64,000 nt of DNA from Symbiodinium natans (Eukaryota > Sar > Dinophyceae > Suessiales > Symbiodiniaceae), in assembly GCA_905221605.1 (NCBI GenBank), contig CAJNDS010002439.1:362806-426805 (forward strand), written 5' to 3'. The notes beneath the pieces were generated by a model, which was not told where the DNA came from, ran no database searches, and saw nothing but the letters and a program-made list of their open reading frames with translations. Position numbers and translations under genes: made by a program. Within the stretch, counting starts at the first letter, position 1. The number at the start of each line of letters is the position of its first letter. Shown here piece by piece: positions 1-12,000 of this stretch.

Positions 1-940
1 TGAACATCCCTGTCAGCCAGCTGACCTTGTGCTGCCAGGTGTCGTCCCTATGACACGTGGATACTTCGCTTGCTGGTGCGCATGTGGTTTGGACCTTGCC
101 CTAAGCCCGAGATCACCGAAAACCTTCGACCATCTTGCAAACTCTTGCCTGTGCCGGTCAGTCCCCTGGCCTTCTCTCGGAGCTCTTCTCCCACATAGGC
201 AAGGGCCTGGGTCCACGGAGCATTTGGGCGGCCCTCCCAGCTGGATGTGGACGAAGCAACCGAGTAAGGCACATAAACCAAACCGCACAGTTGCCAAACA
301 AAGCCTCGCTGGCTGCTGCCAAACCAAGGCCGCAGCTGCATGAGGCTCGCCCTTGCCTCACAAAAAAAACATGGGACACGGACTCTCTTGTATGTACTAC
401 TGCAACAAAATGGACCATGTTCATCACCGCCGGCACTGCAACGCATGGTCATGCGAACCTATCTTGGTCTCTGAGTCTATAGGGCTCAGTAAACTGCCCT
501 TTCAGTGATCTATGTGATGCATAACCTGCTTCAAAAGCAGCGGTTTGTCCCTGTAGTGCGGAGTTCGGGCCCGCAAAGGCTCAAAGAATGACATGGACAC
601 AAACTTCGCGACTTGGAAATTCTGATATGGAGCCTGCATGCCGATACCTTCTAATACTTGAGATACTGAGGCCGGCGCCTGCGATCGCCCTGAGCTCCTG
701 CTGCTGATGTGACAACGCCTGGACAGGGCGCAAGGCTCCAACTGGCGTCCAGGCGGTAGGATCTCGACGAACAAATTTTCGTAGACGAGCTACTGACAGA
801 CCTGACCTCCAAGGTTCTTGACCCAGGTGCCCTTCGCACAGGATGGAGAAGTCATTTGTCTGGAGAGACCAGGGAAATCAAGCAGCCCAACCCTAAGAAA
901 CATCCTTCAACTCCGAAGAGTGTGGGACGCACACAAACAC
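1..940. other. no recognisable gene
   Basis: Several short open frames exist on both strands, but none shows a domain, codon pattern or splice context I can support. No repeat or RNA gene was seen here. Confidence 0.5.
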
Positions 941-944
941 CGCA

Positions 945-1060
945 CACCCGCACCCGCACCCGCACCCGCACCCAGAGACAGAGACAGAGACAGAGACAGA
1001 GACAGAGACAGAGACAGAGACAGAGACAGACACAGAGACACGCACAGAGACACACACAGA
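945..1060. repeat. ACCCGC and AGAGAC microsatellites
   Basis: About five copies of ACCCGC are followed directly by about thirteen copies of AGAGAC, the last ones degenerate. The open frames across it are low-complexity artefacts. Confidence 0.95.
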
Positions 1061-1065
1061 GATGC

Positions 1066-1500
1066 AAGGGCTGAATTTTCTTGGAAGTTAGCTTTGGGGC
1101 TTGCTGAGGCGGGAATTGTCTTGAAAGTTAGCTTTGGGGCTTGCTAAGGAGGGAATCTTCTTGGAAGCTAGCTTTGGGGCTTGCTGAGGCGGGAATTGTC
1201 TTGGAAGTTAGCTTTGGGGCTTGCTAAGGGGGGAATTTTATTTGGAAGCTAGCTTTGGGGCTTGCTGAGGTGGGAATTGTCTTGGGGGCTTGCTAAGGGG
1301 GGAATTTTATTTGGAAGCTTGCTTTGGGGCTAGCTGAGGCGGGAATTTTCTTGCATGTTAGCTTTAAGGCTTGCTAAGGGGGGAATTTTATTGGAAGTTA
1401 GCTTTGGTGCTGTAGAGGCGGGAATTTTCTTGGAAGTTAGCTGTGGGGCTTGCTAAGGGGGGAATTTTATTGGAAGTTAGCTTTGGGGCTGGCTAAGCGG
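1066..1500. repeat. tandem repeat, unit about 41 bp
   Basis: About ten diverged copies of a unit containing GGAAGTTAGCTTTGGGGCTT followed by GCTAAGG or GCTGAGG and GGGAATT. Copies alternate between the AAGG and GAGG variants, which hints at a higher-order unit of two. It lies between two microsatellites. Confidence 0.9.
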
Positions 1501-1502
1501 GA

Positions 1503-1513
1503 TGCACACACAC

Positions 1514-1580
<67 letters not shown>

Positions 1581-1590
1581 TACACGCGCA
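1503..1590. repeat. (CACATA)n microsatellite
   Basis: About thirteen near-perfect copies of the hexamer CACATA, ending in CGCGCACACCC. Confidence 0.95.
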
Positions 1591-1689
1591 CACCCATGCA
1601 CACTCCATCCCCCAATTGGCACCCCTCTCCTCCAGCGACTCACCAGCGTCGTGGACACGCTCCACGAGGTGGTCACAGATGCTTAGAAC

Positions 1690-3485
1690 CTGAGGGCTGC
1701 CCGAAGCCAACTTCATGTTTTGCACACCTGAAAGCCTCCAAGGCGCAAGGGACTCACGCAGCAAAGCAAATGTCCCCCCAAAGACTCAAAACGAATTCAA
1801 GAAGGACCTCAACCAGCAACCCCCTCGACTGTTCCCCCCCCCCCCCGGAGCCTTATGGAGACGCTGGTCCTTGCAGGAACTGTCGAGCTCAGATCTGTCT
1901 GCCCTCAAGCTGCAGAGCTTCAATTGGCACTTAGAGCCCCCATAGTCACTGCAGTCATTGCTGCGACCACCTACAGCAAAGTTGCATGTGCAGGCTTGGC
2001 ATTGGGGAAAAGAAAATATGTGTGTCTACATATGTCTATATCGGGATGACATGGTTCAGCGAGGTGTGGTGGACTGGTGGGCCTCTTCGTGGCTCCGACC
2101 ATCGGGTTTTGAAGCTGAAGTGCCCGGGAAGCTTGGGGCGTCATGGGGCGAACCCAAGCCATTCTCTTGTCCTTGTACCGAGCTTGCACCCTAAAAGCCC
2201 TAAACCCTAAACCCTAAACCCTGAACCCTTCATGAATAAGCACTGATGGACATGCGTCCTGCTCCGACAGGCGCTGCTCGTAGTCCTCTGGCCTTGGGGC
2301 TTTGCAGCGGATCTCGGATTGATTCGAGCGACTTTGGGGCATGTGATTCCGTACACAATGAGATTTGGTACCAGATGGTACCAGGCTCTTCTATAAGCTA
2401 CACAAGTTCACAAGGCGCCTCCAACTCGACATGTCGTGACGTGTAGCATCACACAGCCACAGCTGACGCCGAACGCTGCGCGCGAAGGGCGTCCTCACAG
2501 CCCGAGCACCCGGCACCTCGTCGCCCTTGCCGAACCACTTGTCAAACTCCTCCTCTTGCTCCAGACCATCCTGAAGAAGCATGACTCCGAGCGCCATATT
2601 CCCCAACCTCAACGACCCCCTCACCATGCTTGGGAATGTTGCACCGTTCACCTCTCCATGAAGGAAGAGAAAGCACACCCTAGGGTTAATGCTCGGAACC
2701 TGTTTCTAGGCATCACCACTACAAAGCAACAAACCTGTACAGAACTCACAACTCAGCATGTCACCAGTGGGCAATGCATCTCCCAACACGGAACCCCCCA
2801 TGACCTAGCACCCCACAGATGCCTGCTTCTCACGCACCGACATCGCCACTCGCAGCGCGCGGTGCGTGCCTAACGCCAGCTTGCGGTGCGACTGCTCCAG
2901 GCTGGCCAACCTGGGTATGAATTCGGGCACGTCAGGTTGGCTTCAGATGGATACTGGCATTGTCAACGAGCTGTACCATGCACCTGCTGCCCATGCTATC
3001 ACAGGTCTCTCCGGGCTCCTTGCCGCGTCTCCAGACGAGTCTCTCCCACTTCTGCGGTCCCTGCATCTGAGAGGTGCAAAAACAACTGGAGAGGGCCAAG
3101 AGTGCTCGAAGGCATCCGGGACCCACTCGGACTTGCTCTAGACACCACGACATCCTTGCAAGAAGAGTTTCTTGGTGCTGACTTCTCTGGTCTGCACACG
3201 CAACAACACTTTCCTCCCCAGGCCTGAGACTCCGACTCCTGGTCGAAACATGAACAAACTTCTTGGGTCAAAGGCTCTACCCTTGCTCCACAGCAAAAGC
3301 CCACAACTCTGCAACACTCCTTCTCCCACGGACATCAACTCCAAGACCCCCCAAAACCTAAGAAGTTCAGCAGCTGAAGCTTTTTGGAGAAACATAACTT
3401 GTTAAGAATGCCTCAACACCCTAACGTCTCCAAAGCATAAGCCCCGCCCTAACACCCTAACACCCGACAACTAGCAACCTAGCAC
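1690..3485. other. no supported gene; short telomere-like tract
   Basis: Apart from a CCCTAAA tract at about 2187-2229, no gene was recognised. The open frames are short, lack motifs and overlap one another on both strands. Confidence 0.4.
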
Positions 3486-3680
3486 CCTCAACCCTAAACC
3501 CTAAACCCCAAAACCCCTAAAACCCTAAAACCCTAAACCCCCGGCCTCCCAAGGGACCGAAGCCGAAAACTGCAAGCCGGTTCCCGGCGGCCTCGGAGCC
3601 GAACACAGGGTGGAGGTGTTGTGGGGCTTTGGGAATTAAGGTTTAGGGTTGAGGGCTTAGGGTTTAGGGTTGGAGAGTTA
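3486..3680. repeat. interstitial telomere-like repeats in opposite orientations
   Basis: CCCTAAA-type copies at 3486-3541 are followed by TTTAGGG-type copies at about 3640-3676, so two short tracts face opposite ways. Both are degenerate. Confidence 0.85.
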
Positions 3681-3965
3681 CTATGGGTCTGTGGAATTAG
3701 AGACGTAGGGCATTTTGAAGGGTTTTGGGGTTGGGAGCTCGAAGTCAAGAACTGGGGCCCTACCATGGCAGCATGCTACTGGTGTGTCCGGCTGCATCTG
3801 AGTGCCGCACTGCTTCTCCCTTTCACCCCGAACCCCCATGCTCGCTCTACGCATCCCCCCCCCCAGCCCCCCGCGCCAATTTTGCACAACTCCTTCCCTC
3901 GTTGCTTGCTGTTCGACTTCTTCTTAGCATTCTTGTTATGCTGAGTGTGTAAGCTGTTTTCATTG

Positions 3966-4022
3966 CCGGCATCATCGTCATCATCATCATCAGCATCATC
4001 GTCATCATCATCATCATCACCA
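3966..4022. repeat. (CAT)n trinucleotide tract
   Basis: Imperfect CAT/ATC triplets with scattered GTC and GC variants. Degenerate copies continue to about 4110. Confidence 0.9.
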
Positions 4023-4879
4023 CTCTCCGCAAGCTCATTGTTATCATTACTACCTGTACTGTCATTACGATCATCAGTATCATTGTGGCTTCACACGATT
4101 ATCATGCACATCATTGTTGTTATCAAGTGGTATCGCTGCCATCCCCGTTAACTTTCCCCTCACCATGATTACTGAGTAGTACGTACAGTACAATAATTCT
4201 CATCATGGCTTGTTGCTTACTGTTGGTACCCTTTAAGGGATTATGTAGGGTCCCTCATTCCCCCATTCCCTAGTAACCACCAGTAATTGCTAGTTCTGAC
4301 ACGTTCTTCCTGCCTCCGATTCAAGGCCCCTCGGGTGTCTCCCCGGGGCACCGGCAGCCTCCAGCCGGGCACCCAGCTGTTCCAGATGCCGCTGCTGCTC
4401 CTGAGACATAGAGAAAGCCTCCCTCTATTTTCAGGGTTTTCAGGGCTTAGGGTTGAGGGTTTGAGGCTTAGGGTGTCAGAGGGTATCAGTCAAAGTGAGC
4501 TGTGCAGTCAAAGCACCTCAGACATGGCCCGGACACAACAGCCAGGGCGGCGCGCAGCAGGTTCACAAGAGCTTTTACAAACGGCTTTGGTGTCGCCACT
4601 ACAGAAGAATGTTTCGGGGCAAAGGACATCTCCAATACATCTTCAGCAAGATTCATGGGATTGGACTGAGGTGACGCTGTTTCTATAGGGGGGGGGGTCT
4701 GGAGCGGGACGAGCTCACCCGCCTCAAAGCATTTGGACAGTTTTTGGGGCCTCTGGTCTTGCACGATTCCCACCAGGGCCGCTGATGCATGTTGCTGCTG
4801 CTCCAGTGGAGGTCTCTGAGGGTAACAGAAAGATGCGGTAAGGACTGGATAGTCAGCACAAGTGCCTCTCGTGCTTCAG

Positions 4880-5105
4880 CAGGAATGTTTGCAGCAGAGA
4901 TGACAGCAAGGAAATGCTCACAGCAGGAAGATAGCAAGGAAAGGACAGCAAGGAAATGCGCACAGCAGGGTTGCAGCAAGGAAATGTTCACAGTAGGATG
5001 GCAGCAAGGAAATGCTCACGGCAGCTTGACAGCAAGGAAACAGCAGCTTGACGGCAAGGACATGCTCGCAGCAGGATGACAGCCAGGACATGCTCACAGC
5101 ATGAT
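4880..5105. repeat. tandem repeat, unit about 28-30 bp
   Basis: Seven to eight diverged copies built on GACAGCAAGGAAATGCTCAC followed by AGCAGGA. It is not evidently coding. Confidence 0.85.
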
Positions 5106-5109
5106 GACA

Positions 5110-6612
5110 TCATATGACATCACTGAATCACAGCAGGAAAGAACAAGGACAAGACAGCTGCGACCCTCACGCCTCCATCCTCCTGGTCACAGCAGCAAGC
5201 TCCTCGTTGAGCCTTCCCAATGACAAAGAAACAAGTCTCTTTTATGGCTAATACCATATCCACCCCTTCCAACATGCTTGCAACTCTGCACCTTGAATCC
5301 TCCGTCGTTCAATTCTACTTTCCTCCAGCGCCCTGTTTCCTCTGCCTCCAGCCACTACCCGAAACCTGCGCGTGCCCGTTCGACACCGCCCCACCTGCTC
5401 TCCGTGTCCAGGCCAAGGCCCTGCCCAGTTACAATTCTCTGCAGGGTCTCTTTTGGCTCTGTTGGCTTGGGGTCTGTTGCACACGCAATCTCAGACAGTG
5501 AAGAGTCAGAGCGCAACCTGATCGAGTGCAACCCGGCCTGCATGCACTTGGTCCACTCCCCTTCCTGCGGCATCAAGGTCCCATATGGTCCCATGTACTA
5601 TCATTGGCCCTCCACTCTAAATACGGCCACAGAATTCCCTTGAACCTGCCGATGGAAGCGCGCGCTTGGACCAGCATGTACAATCCCAGGAGTAACAACA
5701 CAGCTTCTGGCACCGCAACCACCTGCTCCAATTGCGTGGCCGCGGCCAGCGCACGTTTCGCGCCGAGTGCCACGGTACGCTGGCCCCGCTCGGTGGCCTT
5801 GGGAGGGCAAGGATTCAAGAATATCCCGAGCTTTGGGCACTTTCTACTTTCCACTTTCCGCTTGAGGTCAGTCATAGAGCTGGCATTGACAGAACAGTCA
5901 GTTCTAGAGCAGCTGCAATTCGCAGTGCCTGGCCACACCACATGCTTCCGCCAAGGCTCTGGCAAATGTCTGTACGAAGTGCTCCTCCTGCAACTGAGAT
6001 GCTTGAGATTCGGCCACTGGTTCTCGAATCCTTAACCCTCTACCACTATGAAGCTTGAATCAGCCCGAACCATGAACAGCGGGCCTTCAAGCCTTGGATC
6101 AAGCTCCCAAGCTCCACCAGACGACGGTCCATGAGCACCTACCGGTCTGGGACTTCGCATGCTCTTGCGGGCTTGCCATGCTCGCATGCTTCTTGCGTTG
6201 CTTTCGGGTCACGAGCCTCAAGTTGGCCATCTGAATCCTGACGGGTCTCTGTTTCATGACCCCTTGGCACTGGACCTGAAGCCCACATCAGTGCAAGCCG
6301 ACATAAGTGCGGATGTGGGATATTGGAAACAAAGACACCTGATCGTCCAATATATTCTCCCACGGCACCCGACAAGATGTTGAGCATAACCACGCTGCGA
6401 GTTCTATGTGCCAAGCTACTCCAAGCAGCACAAGAACAGTCAAGCATCTGCAAGTTCAGGTAAAACAACAACACGAGTTTCAGCCACCCAAAACCCAGAC
6501 ACCCAAAGCTATCAGCAGATGTCAAGATCCAACGCCTGCCGGCCCTCCAGGCCACGGACATCTTGATTCAGCCTTCAAACATCTTAACAATGCCATGCCC
6601 GATGGTCTGAAG
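5110..6612. other. no supported gene; one possible minus-strand exon
   Basis: The minus strand at about 5610-5765 reads as a stop-free hydrophobic stretch (VPEAVLLLLGLYMLV) that could be a membrane-spanning exon. Neither splice sites nor neighbouring exons could be fixed. Nothing else is recognisable. Confidence 0.25.
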
Positions 6613-6613
6613 T

Positions 6614-7545
6614 GTTGGGTTTTAGGGTTTTACGGTTTAGGGTTTAAAGTGTAGGGTTTTGGGTGGCACGCTCGACTTTGAAAGCCCTGGCTGCCGTGAC
6701 GATGATGGCGATGGTGGCATTTTCACTATATTTGTCCTTCTCACTGTTGCTAACGATCAGAAACGTCCATGCTCGTGAGGCGCCGACAGATGTGGTGCTG
6801 GTGATGATGAAGAGATGGAAAACAGGATCTTGTTCGGATGGCAAGTCCTGGCCTGCGCACTTCGCCTCCCAAGTGCGCAACATCCGCGGCCAAATCGTCG
6901 GGGACAATCGCCAAGGCCATGGCGTGGGGCGTCAAGCTGAAGTCAATATGACTTGGAAGTCAAATCTGCTGAAATTTCCTGCGGCCCACTCCAAAACGAA
7001 TTGGTAGCGTTTTTGCCGTCGTAGGCTCAGCATCGAAGACAACATGCCCTTGAGCATTCATTCAGCGGAACGTGACGAGCGAAACCAAACTTGATCCCAA
7101 AATTGCAAGGTCGGCGTAAGCCGTTCAGGACTACTGAAGCACAGCAACACCACTTGCGACTACCTAAACCCTAAACCAAACCCCCTCCGCCCGTCTGAGC
7201 TTCAAAAACCTTTTTGAAACACTGCAGAGGCGGCCCTTGGATCTCTTTTGGTCAGGTGCCACGTGGGGGTTTCCGATTTTCGGGGGTACCTTCTAGGGGT
7301 CCTTATTATAAGAGGATCCTACTATTTGGGGATCTATATTGGGCCTGAACCCTAAACCCTAAACCCTAAGCCCTTTTTTTCGTAAACCCCCATGTTCTGG
7401 AATGAGTGCAGGAGAGCGCTTGAGGACTCAGATTAAAAATTCTGCGGTCTGCGAAGTGCGGCCACCCTCCACACAGGCTAGGGGAGGGATGCTGCAATGT
7501 CGGGTTTAGGGTTTAGGGTTTAGGGTCTAGGGTTTAGGGTGATAA
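6614..7545. repeat. scattered short telomere-like tracts
   Basis: TTTAGGG-like tracts occur at about 6616-6660 and 7500-7545, and CCCTAAA tracts at 7167-7180 and 7347-7373. A short hydrophobic open frame lies between them on the plus strand (6663-7007), but it has no recognisable family. Confidence 0.7.
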
Positions 7546-7699
7546 CTCCGTAAGAAAGATCGGCGAGCCCAGCAACTGAAGCGCGTGAGTAGTTCCAACT
7601 TTGGTTGAGCACGCGCTTTTGCCAGCAGCGGTTTCGCTTGGCAACATGGGCCGCAGCCTTTCTGAGGCAACGAGGCGCCGTTACCTTGAACTCCAGGCG

Positions 7700-8036
7700 G
7701 TTTAGGGTTTAGGGTTTAGGGTTTAGGGTTTAGGGTTTAGGGTTTAGGGTTTAGGGTTTAGGGTTTAGGGTTTAGGGTTTAGGGTTTAGGGTTTAGAGGG
7801 TTTAGGGTTTAGGGGTTTAGGGTTAGGGTTTAGGGTTTAGGGTTTAGGGTTTAGGGTTTAGGGGGTTTAGGGTTTAGGGTTTAGGGTTTTAGGGTTTAGG
7901 GTTTAGGGTTTAGGGTTTAGGGTTAGGGTTTAGGGTTTAGGGTTTAGGGTTTAGGGTTTAGGGTTAGGGTAGGGTTTAGGGTTAGGGTTAGGGTTTAGGG
8001 TTTAGGGTTTAGGGTTTAGGGTTTAGGGTTTAGGGT
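7700..8036 (+). repeat. large interstitial (TTTAGGG)n array
   Basis: About 48 copies of TTTAGGG, the plant/alveolate-type telomere repeat, with some TTAGGG and extra-G variants. It is the longest such array in the window and is flanked by ordinary unique sequence on both sides, so it is not a chromosome end. Confidence 0.98.
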
Positions 8037-8252
8037 ATGTTGATGTGTGAGTACGGGCTTAGCCCGTCAGCATGCCCAGGACTCTTCCAGGCTTAACAAT
8101 TGCCCGTCGCATCGCTCGGTCGACTCAGCTTGGCCCCTTCGCTCTTAAACTTGAAAACTTCACAAAACGCAAAAGCTTGAGAAAGCCACATCGGTCAGAG
8201 CCCTCAGTCGCGGCTCCGCGGCCTGCAACAAAAGGAGGTTCATGGCACTTAA

Positions 8253-8363
8253 GAACCAAGCTTGGAGGTTCATGGTACAGTGTGCTTCATAACCAACTGT
8301 AACTGTACTTCTAAGTGTTCTTATTAACCATGTAAATCAGTACCATGAACCTCCAAGTGGTTC
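8253..8363. mobile_element. MITE-like inverted-repeat element
   Basis: Terminal inverted repeats of 24-26 bp: CTTGGAGGTTCATGGTAC at 8261-8278 is matched perfectly in reverse complement at 8340-8357, and the outer GAACC/GGTTC continues the pairing. The 61-bp core is AT-rich. A partial extra copy of the left arm (GGAGGTTCATGGCAC) lies just upstream at about 8234. No clear target duplication was found. Confidence 0.6.
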
Positions 8364-8971
8364 AATATTGCATGCTCGGCCCAGATGAGCAAACAGCAAA
8401 TGCAGCTCGGGGGAATTAGGACCTTGCATCTGGAACGACAAGTGGTCGACACAACCTTGCTACCTAAAAATCGGCAACTACTGGCCTCACCCTAACCCCA
8501 AACCATACAGCAAACCTTTCATCATTAATCATCTGGCCTGTTTCCGACAGGACGATTGTCTGACCTGTGTGGAGAAGGACTGCAATCAGCAGCTCGTCTC
8601 ACCCCAAAACGCTGGAACCTTAAACCCCCCGGCCTGTTTCCACAAGTGTCTGTCATTGGGCGCGTTCCGTGGAGAAAGTTCCGCATGTCGCACAGCTCCT
8701 TCGGCGAGCTTACGACATTACGTAAAATAAAGCTCCATCTTCGGAAAGAACCTATAGGAGACCAGGGCAACCCCCAAATGTGATGGCTTCGGGGGAACGA
8801 GGCATCAAGAGCACTTGAGAAGTTCCGTCACTACAGCGTGTTTCTGCGACATGGCCTGTTTGGGGCTCCTGTCACGGCCCTGGCAACTCCGCTTGCCAGA
8901 ATCTGCACATGCTTGACTGCGCCACCACCGGCAATCCTTGACTTGTCCCAGCTGTTTCCTACACCGAAGTT

Positions 8972-9097
8972 CTCTACGAGTCGCAGGTCCTCGCCCAGTC
9001 GCCACACGCGAGCATCCACCGATCGAAGGAGTCGGAGAGTTTGGACTGTGGCCACCGGCACATCTTGCAGGAACAAGTTCCTCATCTCACAGAAAGT
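8972..9097 (-). CDS. channel exon: C-terminal tail
   Basis: The minus strand reads FCEMRNLFLQDVPVATVQTL followed by RLLRSVDARVWRLGEDLRLVE. It follows the EF-hand exon in order and has an amphipathic pattern. Protists' EF-hand channels often carry a comparable helix after the second EF-hand; assignment rests on order and pattern only. Confidence 0.45.
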
Positions 9098-12000
9098 CAT
9101 CGCACGGCATGGGGAGGGCCTGGATTTGGGGACTTGGGCCCACTGCTGGAGAGGGCAAGGCCCATGAAGCACCAAGTTCCCGAAGCCCTCAACCCAGAAG
9201 TTGCGATGCTCGGGCACACACAGACGACTCAAGGAAGCCCTACATGCAAATGCAGGGTGGCAAGCTCTGCACGTTTTACGTGCAGAACGCGACTGCCGGC
9301 AAACCGCCTAAACACCGACAAAAGCGAAGGGGGTAGAGCCGACCGGCCTTTGGAGCGTGGAAGGGTTCGTTTAGGGTTTAGGGTTTAGGGTTTCGGGTTT
9401 CGGGTTTAGGTTTAGGGTTTCGGGTTTCGGGTTTAGGGTTTAGGGTTTAGGGCTTAGGGTTTAGGGTTTAGGGTGCCTGTGAAAACTATAGGGATCAAAA
9501 GGGGCCAAGCCGCAGGAGGCCATCCACGAACTCTTCCTGAGAAGCTGGCTTCATCTGACTCGGGCCGGGTATGCAAGGGTCCTGAAGCCATCTAAAAGTA
9601 CGGTTTAGGGTTTAGGGTTTAGGGTTTAGGGTTTAGGGTTTAGGGTTTAGGGTTTAGGGTTTAGGGTTTAGGGTTTAGGGTTTAAGGTTTAGGGTTTAGG
9701 GTTTAGGGTTTAGGCTACTGCTTGTGCGTTTTGGACCCTGTAAATGCAGTACTGCCCTTTAGTGTGAGATACTACGTTGAGGGCACGCCGTGTGCACTGA
9801 CTCCCACAAACTCCACGAGCTGTAGCTGCAGGCAAGTCGCTCTCGTCAGCTCTCCTCCCCCATCCACGTCCAGCATCTCAAAGACCTTCCGGCCGCACGG
9901 GCAGCAGACTCTCTCAGAAACTTTGAACTTCCCCTGCTTTACAAGATCCTGAGACAAGGTTTGGACTTGAGACTTTTGTGGCGCTTGGACTCCCAGGGCC
10001 GGGAAAGCTGAAACTGGCGAGGCTAAGATTTCCGGAGGCGCGGCTGAGACGGCGTTGAGCATTCAGGCCAAAGTTTACGAAACACACGGGTTCTTTCATT
10101 TCTTTCTCGCTGGAACTCGTTTGAGGCCTTGAAGCCTAGGGTGCGGAACCTGCCGACATGTGAAGACAGGGCCTTGAAACGCTGGAACGACGATCTTGCC
10201 GGTGAAGGCTTTGCAGCATGCGAGACCGTGCTCCACTAGTCACCCAGAATGGCGGCAAACCCTTGGCAGCGGTGGGTCTCAGGATGTCTCAGGCACCAAG
10301 CAACGCAAGACCTGATCCTGCGGAGCAGCATTCGTCGCACAGAAAACCCAGTTCAATGCCTCTTCCTACTTTTGGGCTGGACCGATGTGCTTCGGGAGCC
10401 CGGAAGTCTTTCTGACCGTACTGATGCGGAGGATGGAACCGGATCTCGAGCATCCATTTCAATGTGGTTCCAACAGAATCCCATTTCTGACTCTGACATC
10501 GAACACGCGAGGTTACGCCGCAATCTTTCGACAGAGTCTTAGCCGTCCAGGCCTCATGCATTGAAGACACTCGGCTCTTGTTTCGCAGCTCCTCAGGAAT
10601 CACATCCACCTCGGCGAGAACGCGCAAGAGCGGAGATTTTACAAGAAAGTTATGTGACTTAGCGTTGCATGTGCATCAAGCATCCGAGTCACGGGTACCA
10701 TGGACATCTCTTCCACCGTCAGCGTACCAGAACCATCCTGCAACACCGGCTTACCCGACGCCTACATCACGAGCTGGAGCCCGGTGCAGAAACGCGACAC
10801 AGAAGCTGAATGCGTGAGCTGCAAGAAACTTTTTGGTCCTTGTCAATGTCGTTGAATATTTGCAGCAGCCTCAATGCAAACAAGCTACTTTTGGCACTGC
10901 AATACAGTAAACACCAAGAGTCTTCAGCTTGACGGTGACTGCTGCCTAGAGCCCTGGAAAGCATGTCTCTTGACCAAAAACATTGTGGGAGGCAGGTCTC
11001 TCTAAGACCCTAAAAGCAGGTCATCTTCACACATGGAGGCGTCACCAACTACACAATGCCAACCTTGGCATAACAAGTTCTATCCCCTCGGATCCGTTGA
11101 ATGGCCATGGGACCGTGGCATCTGGCTCTTTAGCTTCTCCTGCGCAGCACCCACCAGCAACCTCTCTGACTTTGAACATGAGCCCTCAACGCGCTAAGCC
11201 AAACACGCCTTCGAGCAATTGGGCAGGGCTGGCCAGGATTTAGGGAACTGGGGGCAATTCCTGGAGGTCGAGCTTCTCGAGCTCTTTGTCTGCCGAGGCG
11301 TTCTCCAGCGCGCCTACGCAGACTCACCGGCCGCGGGGGGCAGCCCGCACAAAAAGTCACAGGTCGAATTGATTCCCAGCCTTCAACCAGCACAGCCGTC
11401 ACCTGACAGATTTTGACGTGTCCAATCCGTATCCACGGAGTCACCGGTGCTGCTAGATCGCGAGTCCCGAGATGGTACAAGAACATCCAGCGCTACGAGC
11501 AAGTTGATAGTCGAGCATCCGTACAGGGACTAGCGGTCACTAGCGAAAGCGACGCCCTTCTTTGTCACATAAGGTCCAAGATCTTCTATCACAACAGCCG
11601 GATGTATCCTACTGCATGTGGCATGACGACCGGTAGCAACATGGCTTCTTGGCTGCCCACCAAGTTCATGAGCGAAATAGAGACAAAAAGGATGATGAAG
11701 AAAAAGTACCTCAGACAATCAACAACTCACTCTCTTGAGACTCTTGAGGGGACAACTTGGTGCGCAAACTCGAACAACCCTCGGAGCATTTGCCTCACGC
11801 AGTATCATTACTGCCAAGCTAGACTGTAGGTTTTCGCGGCTCGAGGTCTGTTCCAAGCCTAATGATACGATCCTTGCCAACATCCCGAGCACTGAATCCA
11901 CAGGCCTTTCCCTGTCTTGTGTCCGGCCCAGCCACAGCGCCAGCCACGGCTTTTGGGTTATGAGGGGTACGTAGATGGGAGCGACAGAGTCAAGCGTCAC

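Noticed and set aside
6663-7007. Plus-strand ORF with a hydrophobic N-terminus as a secreted protein
   Set aside because: Only one hydrophobic stretch, no family, and adjacent to telomere-like sequence; not enough support.
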